Source: Chara braunii
Lineage: Eukaryota > Streptophyta > Charophyceae > Charales > Characeae
Direction: 5' to 3'
NCBI GenBank assembly: GCA_003427395.1
Contig: BFEA01000105.1
Coordinates: forward strand, 3,159,886-3,184,453
Length of the DNA: 24,568 nucleotides
In this document: piece by piece, positions 1-8,172 of the stretch
Layout: every line of letters starts with the position of its first letter
Position numbering within the stretch: position 1 is the stretch's first letter
The notes under the pieces: model-generated
What the model was told of the DNA's origin: nothing
Databases searched by the model: none
The model's input: the letters and a program-made list of their open reading frames with translations, nothing else
Program-made: the position numbers and the translations under genes

Positions 1-70
<70 letters not shown>
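1..70. repeat. (GA)n microsatellite at window edge
   Basis: Uninterrupted GA dinucleotides from the first base to position 70; the true start lies outside the window. A shorter GA tract (about 1469-1480) sits in the same relative place before the second diverged repeat unit, so the microsatellite probably belongs to that repeat family. Confidence 0.97.
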
Positions 71-72
<2 letters not shown>

Positions 73-325
73 AGAGACAGGCGACTATTTCAGGGGGGCT
101 ATGCCCCCAGGGTCAGACTAGAGTCACTAGACATTACATCTGGTGAGGTTGTGGGATTTGGAGAGAGACTACTATTATCCGGTTATTACACTGGAGCTGT
201 CACTCTTTTCTTCTGATTCTCTTCCCACACTTCATCTCCATCTCTCACCTTCATCATCTGTGGATTTCTCCTTATGTCTGTATTGTGCAAGGAAGGACCT
301 TTCATCTATGTATGCTTCCCTTTTT
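71..325 (+). repeat. Diverged dispersed repeat, unit 1
   Basis: This stretch aligns by eye with 1481-1725. Both begin just after a GA tract with a cGACTATTT-like motif, then a GC-rich hairpin (GGGGGC-TAT-GCCCCC at 94-108 here), then a pyrimidine-rich region with matching blocks around CTTCATCATCTG / CTTCATCGTCTG, GTGCAAGGAAGGA / GCGCAAGGAGGGA and TATGTATGCTTCCCTT / TGTGTATGATTCCCTT. Identity looks moderate, so the copies are old. The family is not recognised; it could be LTRs of a decayed element or a tandem-duplicated non-coding unit. Confidence 0.6.
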
Positions 326-1319
326 GCACCTCAACTGTAGCATCCTAGGGGACAGGCCCTTCACGCCCAACATTTCCCTTTTCGGCCCCCAGGCCGCACA
401 GCCCCTTTGGCTGGGTGACTGGGTGGGCCACAGCCACGTTTCGGGCCTTGGCTCATATCTTTTGTCCCATTCACTTTCCTTTTTCAGCATCTATTCATTT
501 ATTTTCTTCAAACTGACTGGCCCCAGGTAAATGCACAGTTATCTTACCCATCTGAGTATTACTCATCTGAGTCCATCTGGATTCAAACTGTGGTCTATAT
601 TTCAACAGTTCATGGGTGTACGAACTGAACTAGGCCAGTTGGTCTATTCATTTATTTTTGCTGAGTGAGTTTGGGGCTGGGTTTTGTCTGGACCATTTTG
701 TTTGTTTCAGATGTGTCGTTTTGGACTTTTCTTTTGTCCAAACAGGCAGATGCCTGTACGGACCAATGAATTTCAGTTTCGGCCATTGTAGGCCAGGTTC
801 AGATTTGTCCGTATCTGGGACTGGACCAGGTATTCGTCTGTTCGTGCCTCGCCCAGTGCTCAGGACCCTGCTGCAGCGGCAGGGTTGCCTGGACGTCTGG
901 AAGGGACCCAGGCAGAGCGTTTTTGGCCAGGATCGTAGGACCAGGACTTGGGTCTGTGATCACGACCATCGATCAGAAATCAGATCCAATGGTCCTGATT
1001 GCACAGCGAGGGCTGCTCAGCCAGGCCCAACAGTATATAGCCGGGCCAGTCCTCCACTTTGAGGACATCGGGCTGGAGCCTCAGTTGGGCATCACGCTGC
1101 TGGAGTAGCACCAGTTTGGGGAGAGCTGCGATAGAGCAGCATTAGAGGAGTAGAGGAGTAGGCTGGAGTGGAGAGGTTGGCAGAGGCCAGGTCCACGAGG
1201 ACTAGGTAGGCTTACCTGCGTGCCATAGCTGGGCCTTCAGCAGCGACCTGCATCAGGAGTCATCACCTTCGCTGGTCAGTATTGGTGGCACCATCGTCAG
1301 GAGAGCGCAAGAGAGGAGC
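326..1319. other. Unassigned non-coding stretch
   Basis: About 1 kb with no recognisable gene. The longest open frame (658-1062, plus) has no motif, an unusual composition and no related sequence elsewhere in the window, so I do not call it. Several imperfect GGACC/GGTCC and CAGG-rich words occur between 700 and 1060, but I see no clean tandem or inverted structure. It lies between the two diverged repeat units and may be the interior of an old element. Confidence 0.5.
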
Positions 1320-1450
1320 GTTCTTCTTCATCTTCTCCTCCTGATCCATCTCCACCCCTTCATAGCCACCGTTCTTCTTCTTCTTCTGCTCCTGATCCAT
1401 CTCTGCCCCTTCATAGCCACTGTTCTTCTTCTTCTTCTCCTCCTCCCTCG
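1320..1450 (+). repeat. 51-bp tandem repeat, ~2.5 copies
   Basis: Unit 1 is 1320-1370, unit 2 is 1371-1421, and a partial third starts at 1422. Each unit begins with a CTT-rich run followed by CTGATCCATCTC and CCCCTTCATAGCCAC. Units 1 and 2 differ at only a few positions. The block is strongly pyrimidine-biased on the plus strand and ends near the short GA tract that opens the second diverged repeat unit. Confidence 0.9.
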
Positions 1451-1468
1451 TTTCCTTCTTCTTCTTCA

Positions 1469-1725
1469 GAGAGAGAGAGATTTCGGGCAGTGACTATTTT
1501 GGGCCTATGAGCGCCCAGGATCTGATTCAACATTTTGAGAACAGACATTGGCTGGACATTTGACGGGGAGACTGTTTTTGAATGACTACGAGTTCTGCTC
1601 TTGTCTTCTCTCCCCTGTCCATCTTCGTCTCTCCTCCCCCTTCATCGTCTGTGGCTTCTGCGCCATGTGTGCGCGCAAGGAGGGATCTTTCTTCTGTGTA
1701 TGATTCCCTTCCTTGCTGTGTGACA
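1469..1725 (+). repeat. Diverged dispersed repeat, unit 2
   Basis: Second copy of the unit at 71-325. It has the short GA tract, the GACTATTT motif, a hairpin with a different stem sequence (TGGGC ... GCCCA, about 1499-1517) and the same ordered pyrimidine-rich blocks. Downstream it continues to the LINE target site at 1805; removing LINE copy 1 would join it to 4114 onward, so the pre-insertion locus was one continuous non-coding stretch. Confidence 0.6.
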
Positions 1726-1804
1726 TGTGTGATGATGTTCGTACGAGTTGAATCTGAGTCTGATGTGTCAGGTCATATCTTTGAGTCTTCCGCTGTGCTA
1801 CATC

Positions 1805-1819
1805 GCATCATTCCGTTTC
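1805..1819. repeat. Target-site duplication (left) of LINE copy 1
   Basis: The 15-bp word GCATCATTCCGTTTC here is repeated exactly at 4099-4113. It abuts the T-rich tract that is the element's A-rich tail read on the minus strand. A duplication of this length next to an A-tail is the normal signature of target-primed reverse transcription. Confidence 0.93.
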
Positions 1820-1910
1820 CTTTTTTTTTTTTTTTTTTTTTTTTTCCAAAGGGTTTTTTTTGGTTTTGTTTTGTTAGCTTTTTTTTTTTTTTTTTTTCTT
1901 GTTTTTTTTT

Positions 1911-1951
<41 letters not shown>
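1820..1951 (-). repeat. Complex A-rich tail of LINE copy 1
   Basis: On the plus strand this is long T runs broken by short blocks (CCAAAGGG, GG, GTTAGC, CTTG, CC). On the minus strand it is a composite poly(A) tail directly after the conserved 3' end and directly before the target-site duplication. The interruptions suggest slippage plus mutation after insertion. Predicted poly-Phe or poly-Lys proteins here are artefacts. Confidence 0.9.
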
Positions 1952-2618
1952 CCAAAACAGAACCTTATGGTTCTGGCTCCTTTTCCATTCTGGGGAGCAT
2001 CAGTCCGGTTCCTATTCCACCGGCAAGTCAACAGGGTTACAAGGAATAAACTCACTCACGCTCCTCCCCCTTATGGTGTGAAGGCCCAAAGGACGGCATT
2101 GATTACCTCCCAGAGGGATGTAACCCCTTCACCTCTGCCTAAGTTAACCTGTTCTATTATGGTTTCAGCTCTAAGTCTTGCAGTCTGGTTTGCGGTTTGT
2201 CTATTTGGAACTTGTCCAACCTGTTCCTTTCAGCTTCTGGGCTGTCGGATTTTCCTTGGTTGCTAGAACTGTTGTTCGGGTCCTATGTTCGGATTTTATG
2301 GGCCTCTACACCTTGTCGTCCTGCTTTAGTACCTTTGGTGTATCCTTTGGATCTGTCTAGCCTTCCTCTCCCTTCTTATGCACGTCTGTTTGCTGTCCTG
2401 CTTGCTAACTCAATTACCGAGTATCCTCTTGACCTTTGTCCGTCTTCTCTAATGTTAAGACTGTTTAAGGCTGTTTTTGGCTATCCTGGATCTGGGTTAA
2501 TCTTGAGTCTTGTGTCTTAATTAGGATGTACCTGACCCTATTTGCTGTGGGTTGTCATGTTGATTTTATCTAGGGGCTGAACTGTCAGGGTAGTTTCTGT
2601 TATGTGCTCTCTGATGGT
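1952..2618 (-). other. 3' UTR of LINE copy 1
   Basis: Non-coding interval between the last recognisable LINE coding frame and the A-rich tail. Its terminal 78 nt (1952-2029) match the end of LINE copy 2 with about six differences, and include a conserved stem-loop with arms CCGGT and ACCGG (2005-2009 and 2019-2023). The rest shows no clear match to copy 2's 3' UTR by eye. Confidence 0.8.
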
Positions 2619-4098
2619 CTAGTCTGAGTGGATGTTAACTTCCACAGATTCCGGTATACTGTTAATTGCGTGGTCTTGCGATTGCTGACCTGGTGGGGTT
2701 TCGTCCCATAATCGGAAGACTATGCTTGAGCCACAGATGAGTGCTATTTTGCCCTTGGCTAGGAAGTTCTCTTCGAAGTTCTGTTGGTGTTCCTTAGCTT
2801 TGTCTTTGTCTTCCTTCATCCTTCTTTTTACTTTGCGCCATAGGACCCAGTATTCGGTTTCTACTTGTTGTTGGAGTAGTCCCGATGCTTCTTGGGTGCG
2901 CATTTTTTGCTTTTCTTAGTTTCTATAGTTTCTTGACATCTTTTCCTCCACATGGCCCATAGTGTGGCTTTTCTAAGTATTCCAAAGAGGGTGGATTCTA
3001 GTAGGCTCCAATCTTCCTGGCTATTAAATCCTAGGAGTAGAAGTGTGCTGTTGTTTGTGAGGGTTGTGCCTACTACTGTGTTCCATATGCTTGCTACTTT
3101 TTGCAATAGTGGTTTTATTCTCGGGCATAGAAGAAAGCAGTGATATACATTTTCTATTTGGCCGTTATTGCAGTTAGCACAGAGTTCTTTCAGTGGGCTT
3201 CTGGCTTCCTTTTTCCTTCTAACATTCAGCCATTGGTTCAGAGGGACTGCTAGGTAAATGATTAACCATTGTAGGCTTCTGAATTTGGGTGGGTGAATCG
3301 ACGCAATTCTGTTCCATGGTATTGTGTTGAAAGTTTCTGTTTCTACCTCCAGGTGTCTTTCCCAACGTTCTGCTATTATTGGGTCTGGATTTGCGGAGCG
3401 GCATCTCAGCCTATAGCCTAGCATGGTTGTGTATTGTAGTAAGTTGAATTTAGTGTTGATTCCTAAGGTTCCTTGCTTTAGGTTCCAACCCCATTCTGCT
3501 GGGTCTATTTCCAGGTTCTCTAAAGGGATTTGGGGGAGGTAGATGGTTAGGTCTTCGTTTTCTATTACTCTTATTTTCAGTAGATTATCCTCGCGGACAG
3601 AGACTTGTGCTGTTGAGTTTTTGTTGATCTTGCTGTGGTCGGAACCTGGTTCTTCTATTTCGTGCATAGTAAATATGTACCAGTCTTGTTTATCTTCTTC
3701 TCTGCCTCAGTATGCTAGCGCGTGTTTCTGATGAGGTTCGTTAATTATTATTACCCAGTCCCCTGTGTTCCACTGTCTGTCTTTTTTTAGTATTGGAATC
3801 CATTCTTGTGGGATGACTGCTATGATTTCTTGTAGGTTCTGGTTTAGTTGCTGGCAGACCTTGAGTTGTTGCCTGAGTTGTTGTCGTGTTTCCATTCTTT
3901 CATGTTGTCATCCCAGATATGTTTAATCTTCCATATTCCTTTTTCTAGACAGACTCCCCATTTTTGTGTCTTTTGAGGTCAGTGTGAATGGGCTTCCATC
4001 TTCTTTTGCTATCCACTGGTTGCAGAATAAGGGCTGTCGTGGTATTTCTTCCTTGTGGTTTGGTTTGCTGACCTTAGCTGGGAAAATCTCTCTCCAGT
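2619..4098 (-). pseudogene. LINE ORF2 C-terminal region with RT zinc finger (copy 1), broken
   Basis: Remnant of the C-terminal third of a LINE polyprotein; in the family it follows the reverse-transcriptase core and contributes to template RNA binding. The best segment (3667-2861, 268 residues) has the conserved block LEIDPAEWGW, then LQWLIIYLAVPLNQWL, then a CX2CX9HX4C zinc finger (C163, C166, H176, C181) of the zf-RVT type, then a Trp-rich block LFGILRKATLWAMW. Each has a counterpart in LINE copy 2. Breaks: truncated upstream at WREI; a frameshift near 4000-3970 and another before 3895; an in-frame TGA at 3709-3707; and a frame change near 2880, after which a Lys/Glu-rich C-terminus (2903-2619) is read. 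Because the frames alternate, no functional product is expected. Confidence 0.88.
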
Positions 4099-4113
4099 GC
4101 ATCATTCCGTTTC
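4099..4113. repeat. Target-site duplication (right) of LINE copy 1
   Basis: Exact repeat of 1805-1819 (GCATCATTCCGTTTC), directly abutting the truncated 5' end of LINE copy 1. It fixes the 5' truncation point at 4098. Confidence 0.93.
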
Positions 4114-4500
4114 TTGTCTGGATGCACATTGCTTGTTCTTGCTTCGCATTGTGTATTCTGAGTCCTCCTCATCACATTGGCATTCCTTCGGTCTTGTGCA
4201 TCGCTCATCTGCAGATGAGCCCGCATCATCAATACGATGATGATGTATGCATGTGTCGAGTCATGAGTCAGACGAGTCAGATCGTCTTCAAGCTGCGTTG
4301 TATGCATGTCTTTCTTTGTTTTTGAGATCTGCTGGTTCTGCACATTGCCTATCAAGTATCTACTGATAGGCAGGCATCAAAATAACCACCTGCCCACCGT
4401 AGTTTCAAATGGATTGTCAAACTACTGATAACCTGAATCAGCATGGAACAAACTGGCTTTGGATAGCATAAGGGGTTTAGCCCCAACAGCGACACCAGCG
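4114..4500. other. Spacer between the two LINEs, palindrome-rich
   Basis: No gene is seen. It contains an 18-bp perfect palindrome (4203-4220), an adjacent hairpin CATCATC-AATAC-GATGATG (4224-4242), a directly repeated TGTATGCATG (about 4244 and 4299), and a 9-bp-stem hairpin TGCCTATCA / TGATAGGCA with a 9-nt loop (4346-4372). Its left part is the continuation of the locus that received LINE copy 1. Where LINE copy 2 begins within 4373-4500 cannot be fixed because the matching 3' duplication lies outside the window. Confidence 0.6.
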
Positions 4501-4503
4501 AAC

Positions 4504-5697
4504 ATGTCCGGTTTATTTTGGGTAATGAATAAGGAATGGATCCCAAAAACAGGCCGTAGAAATCAAAGAAGAGGAGCTCGTCCAAATCAAGCCAGGCCTC
4601 CCACACCCTATTGGGCAGCCTTGCTTCAGATATGGCGGGAAATTATGCCGGAGAAGGTAGGTAAACCCAAGTCCAAAGAGGAGGTACTGAGGCAACCGCT
4701 ATTCGGCAACCCTTGGATGAGAGGTGAAAGCGGTCACTCGCTCTCCCTCAAACCAAGGGTATGCGATGGCTGTCATGGATAAAGCATGGAATCTGGAGAG
4801 TGAGCCATACATGGGACAAAGGAAAAAAAGATTGGCTGACCAATCAGGAACTTACCACCCGCTTTAAAGGATGCCATCGGTGGGAGGAGAATTTGCAAAC
4901 TATCGGCAAATGCATTCCAGAAGGCTGGAAGGAGCTGCTGAGTGAAGCGTCGACTTGGAAAACTGGGGAATGGGAAGTCAAGATACAGGAATTGTCCCCC
5001 TCAAGAGCCTACCAATTTTCTCACAAACAGCAGGGATCAGATACCCTGGCTGTCTTTACCTCATTCCCAATCGTGTCATCACGTCATGGCTCTTCGTCCA
5101 TTCTGAATACGGATGTGGAAAGAACAGTCGTAGATTTGTTCATTCTCAGGAAAGTAAGAGTTCTCGGCACATGGCCCAAAACAATCTTCAGAATGGATAT
5201 GGCGATTCATGACTTGGAATTCGACCCGGCAGAATGGGCTTGGAGACCAAAGAGAAGCAGAAGTCTCAAAACGAACGTCCACATTCGGGAATACACAGTC
5301 AAACTGGGATAAACTACTCCTCAAGACAAAGGATCCTGACCCAACAATTAAAAACAGATGGCAGAAGTTAATAGGTCAGGACTCCAGCCAGATCTCACAA
5401 ATACCATGGAAAAAGTTCAAGTCAATCCGACCAGTCAAAATCAGAAACCTGCAGTGGCTCATCTCGTACGTGGCTCTACCGGTCAACCAGTGGTTACATA
5501 TCAGAAGAAGTAAGAATGACCCTAACAGATCAGATTTATGCATGGTATGTTCGAAAAATGAACCAGAAGATATGGTACACTGCCTAATACGTTGCACAGA
5601 GGCGACGGAATACTGGGCTAGAGCTTCGGACCTCTGGGATTCCCTCTTCTCGACTCCCCTCCCTGAACACCCCATCCAACTCCTTCTATGGACTAAC
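4504..5697 (+). pseudogene. LINE ORF2 C-terminal region, segment 1 of copy 2
   Basis: Three overlapping frames together give a protein collinear with LINE copy 1. Shared blocks include WREIMPEKVGKPKSKEE (starting about 4639), GIWRVSHTWD, LEFDPAEWAW, LQWLISYVALPVNQWL and the zinc finger CMVC...HCLIRC (CX2CX9HX4C; residues 111, 114, 124 and 129 of the frame opening at 5209). Frame changes fall between about 4755 and 4785 and between about 5209 and 5312. The reading frame runs straight up to the CTAAC duplication at 5693-5697, where element A is inserted. Upstream of about 4640 there is no copy 1 counterpart; a basic stretch (KTGRRNQRRGARPNQ) there looks coding. Pseudogene. Confidence 0.85.
5693..5697. 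repeat. Target-site duplication of element A (left)
   Basis: CTAAC immediately precedes the LTR start TGTAGCGG and is repeated at 15386-15390 right after the other LTR ends. Five bp is the usual length for Ty3/Gypsy integrases. Both copies lie in the LINE reading frame, which confirms the insertion site. Confidence 0.95.
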
Positions 5698-6012
5698 TGT
5701 AGCGGACCCACCGGGAAGGTGCTCCGCCTGGGATACAGATAGAGATGGAGGATGAGGGAGGAGCGAGATGGCACAGCGCAGCTCCCACGCAAGACTCCAG
5801 CGCACGTACTCCAAAATCGTGCAAGTGTAGAATGATCACGAAAACAGACAACTGTTGGGGTATACCCCAGCGGACTGACGGGACTGGACTGGACTGGCTG
5901 GTACCGACAAAGGTACCGGCCTGGACTGGACTGGACTGCCCCCGAATAGAACACAGGACTGTGAGAACAGGCCAAGGGGCTGGTCTCACAGGCCAACCAG
6001 AGGTCCGCTACA
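5698..6012 (-). repeat. 3' LTR of element A (315 bp)
   Basis: Begins TGTAGCGGACC and ends GGTCCGCTACA, an 11-bp perfect terminal inverted repeat within the LTR. It contains the palindrome TGGGGTATACCCCA (5856-5869), runs of GGACT pentamers (about 5880-5940) and two GGTACC sites around a 6-nt spacer. Direct repeat of 15066-15385. Because the element reads on the minus strand, this copy is the 3' LTR. No strong polypurine tract is visible just upstream in the element sense (6013-6035); GAGGATCG is the best candidate. Confidence 0.95.
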
Positions 6013-6884
6013 CGATCCTCGACTTGTGATGGATCGCCTAGATACAAGCACGCTTCCGCCAAGAAGCGGAACTCTACCAAAGAAAAAGAAAACCTGAGTA
6101 GTCTAGGATGCGGAACAAGCTCCATGCTGAGTCCATGCGATGCAACCTAGGATAGAAAATATCACAAAACAACAATGTCACAGCTAACAGCCTAAGTGAA
6201 AGCAGAAGCAACTAACTAGCATACATGTCCTAGGAAAGCAGAAGGTAATGACAACTAGGTCCTCGAATGTTGGAGGCAGTAGCCTCAGTCTGGGAATAAC
6301 TGACTAGTGTATAAGTCCTAAGAACAGCAAAAGCAGAACAACTAAATCCTAGAAATGTCAGAGGCAATAGCCTCAGTCTGAGAGCAACAAGCAACAACAA
6401 GTCAACCATATGTCACAGGAGAAGTGTGTCGCAAACCAAAGGGTGGGATGGTCTCTGAGGGTGGCGAATGCATCCTAGGGGTCGAAAACTCCTAAGGGCA
6501 TCCACACATAGTGACAGGGGGAACACATGTCATCAGGCTCAATGAGGGTAGGGAACTGGGAGCGAACAGAACCAATGACCCTAACAGATAGACCATCAGG
6601 GCGGGTAATGCTCGACTAAGGGGGCGACCGCTATGGAGGGTCAACCATGCAAGGGAACAAGGGAGCCTGGTATACTGGGCGCACCTAGATGAAGCATGCG
6701 GGGCTGCCTAACTAGGGCGTGAGGGCCGGCAGAGGGTAGGAAAGTGATGGGTAAGGGAATCATGCAAATGACTCCTAAAGTGAGGGAAGTCGGAACTAGA
6801 TCCGTAAGATGGGAAGCCAGGGCAACGCTACGGTCCCGATGCCTATGCGTATACCAAGGGAGAGCCCAACTCAGAGGAACCCGG
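6013..6884 (-). other. 3' non-coding interior of element A
   Basis: Between the last integrase-like frame and the 3' LTR, about 870 bp with no recognisable domain in any frame. It includes two diverged 88-bp tandem units (6213-6388). The lack of a recognisable integrase C-terminal or chromodomain module suggests either strong decay or that this element never had one. Confidence 0.6.
6213..6388. repeat. Two diverged 88-bp tandem units
   Basis: Unit 1 is 6213-6300 and unit 2 is 6301-6388. They share the word GTAGCCTCAGTCTG / ATAGCCTCAGTCTG near the end, GACTAGTGTATAAGTCCTAAG versus AACTAGCATACATGTCCTAGG (one base shortened here) near the start, and CAACTAGGTCCT versus CAACTAAATCCT in the middle. 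The alignment is without gaps, so the period is firm although identity is only moderate. Confidence 0.75.
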
Positions 6885-8124
6885 CTAAAGGGAGACCATC
6901 ATGCGACACAACAAGGGTACTGTACAGGGTAAGTGGTAAGAGAGTGATGACGTCTGAAGTAGGCAGAGCTGATCGTAACGAAATCCATGAAGCTGCCGAT
7001 GACGTCCACGATGAGAAGTCCGGAACGTCGTCGAGGAAGAGCCGCAACGTCGACGAGCTGAAGTAGCAAAACTGGAGTGGATGGAGTACTGAGAAGTCAA
7101 AAACGCGGCACGTGCTGCCATGCGAGTCTGGGAAGCGGCTATGTGCTCATGTGCGGTCTTCATGATCGACATCATGTGTGCAACCCAATCATACAGCGCG
7201 GGACAACTCGTGTCGGGGTGCATCTGTGACGGTCGAAGGAAGTCCGCGGGAACACGAGGGTGGTAGCCGAGGTCGCAATAGTAAGGTGACATCCCCGTAG
7301 CTGGTGAGACGGCGTGGTTGTAGGCTATCTCTGTGTGGGCAAGATGGAGATCCCACTGCGGGTCGTCACGAACAATCTTTCGGAGAATATCTCCGAGAGT
7401 CCTGTTCGTGACCTCGGTCTGACCATCAGTCTGAGGATGATAAGACGAGGAGAAGCGGAGCTGAGTGTCGTACACCTTGTGGAGTCGTCGCCAGAATCGG
7501 CTGGTAAAGCGCGGGTCACGGTCAGATATGATGCTCAGAGGTAAGCCGTGGTCATGCACGACTCGGTCAAACACGATGTCGGCGACCTCACGTGCACTGA
7601 TGGCATAGCGGCATGGAACAAAGCGTGCATGCTTCGTGAAGCGGTCGACGACGACCAAGATATAGCATCATGACCGCGGGGGGTCGGAGGACGAAGAGGA
7701 CCGATAAGGTCCATTGAGATGGACTGCCAACGACCCTCAGGGATAGGAAGAGGTTGGAGCAAACCATAAGGCAAGTGGTTCACACTGTTCACCTCCTGAC
7801 AGGTGGGACACTCTGCGACGTAGTCCTTCACAAAGTCCTTGCACTTCGGCCAGACGTACAGGCGGCTCACACGAGCCAACGTCTTGTGGAAACCCATATG
7901 ACCGGCGGGTGCCTGGTCATGGAACTCTGCTACTGCCCGGACACGTAGCTGTCCAGTGGAGGGAACGCAAATACGGGGCTCTCTGGTGCCCTGTGAACCG
8001 TGCCAGTACACATGACCGTTGTCCCCGAGAGAGTAGTTCGGAAGGTCTTGCCACTCCGAAGGGTCGCGTGGATGTCGCGATAGTCGGGGCAGTGGCGGTA
8101 CTGAGTGTGAAACTCGTCGATCAC
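6885..8124 (-). pseudogene. Integrase of element A, frameshifted
   Basis: Integrase inserts the cDNA into host DNA. Three frames are needed. The first (8124-7930) continues the RNase H frame. The second (8011-7535) carries the HHCC zinc-binding domain (H31, H38, C68, C71, around AGHMGFHKT and CPTC) and the first catalytic Asp at residue 101 (SMDLIGPL). The third (7658-6885) carries the second Asp (D46, ISDRDPRF) and the Glu (E82, GQTEVTNRT) with exactly 35 residues between, the canonical DDE spacing. The catalytic triad is therefore preserved although the frame breaks near 7660 and near 7990. After about residue 190 of the last frame the sequence loses resemblance to integrase, and I see no GPY/F or chromodomain motif. 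Confidence 0.9.
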
Positions 8125-8172
8125 CGAGTGGTGGATGGTGGTGACCGAGATGGAAGAGAGTTGGATCTGCTC

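Larger units (their letters stand above)
1820..4098 (-). mobile_element. LINE copy 1, 5'-truncated L1-like retrotransposon
   Basis: Bounded by a perfect 15-bp duplication (1805-1819 and 4099-4113). Reading the minus strand, the element starts abruptly inside coding sequence at 4098, runs through the C-terminal part of the LINE polyprotein (about 4098-2619), a ~0.67-kb 3' UTR and an A-rich tail. The endonuclease and core RT regions are missing, so this is a 5'-truncated insertion of about 2.3 kb. Its last ~78 nt before the tail are nearly identical to the end of LINE copy 2 (24480-24555), although the proteins are much more diverged. It is non-autonomous and carries frameshifts and a stop. Confidence 0.92.

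Noticed and set aside
658-1062. 134-residue plus-strand ORF
   Set aside because: No recognisable motif, no related frame elsewhere in the window, and it lies in repeat-derived DNA.
1582-2266. Plus- and minus-strand ORFs rich in Phe or Lys
   Set aside because: They are translations of the homopolymer tail of LINE copy 1.
5698-6012. MITE (315 bp with 11-bp terminal inverted repeats) present twice
   Set aside because: The two copies are direct repeats flanking one Ty3/Gypsy interior, the outer flanks share CTAAC and the inner side of the right copy abuts a primer-binding site. They are LTRs.
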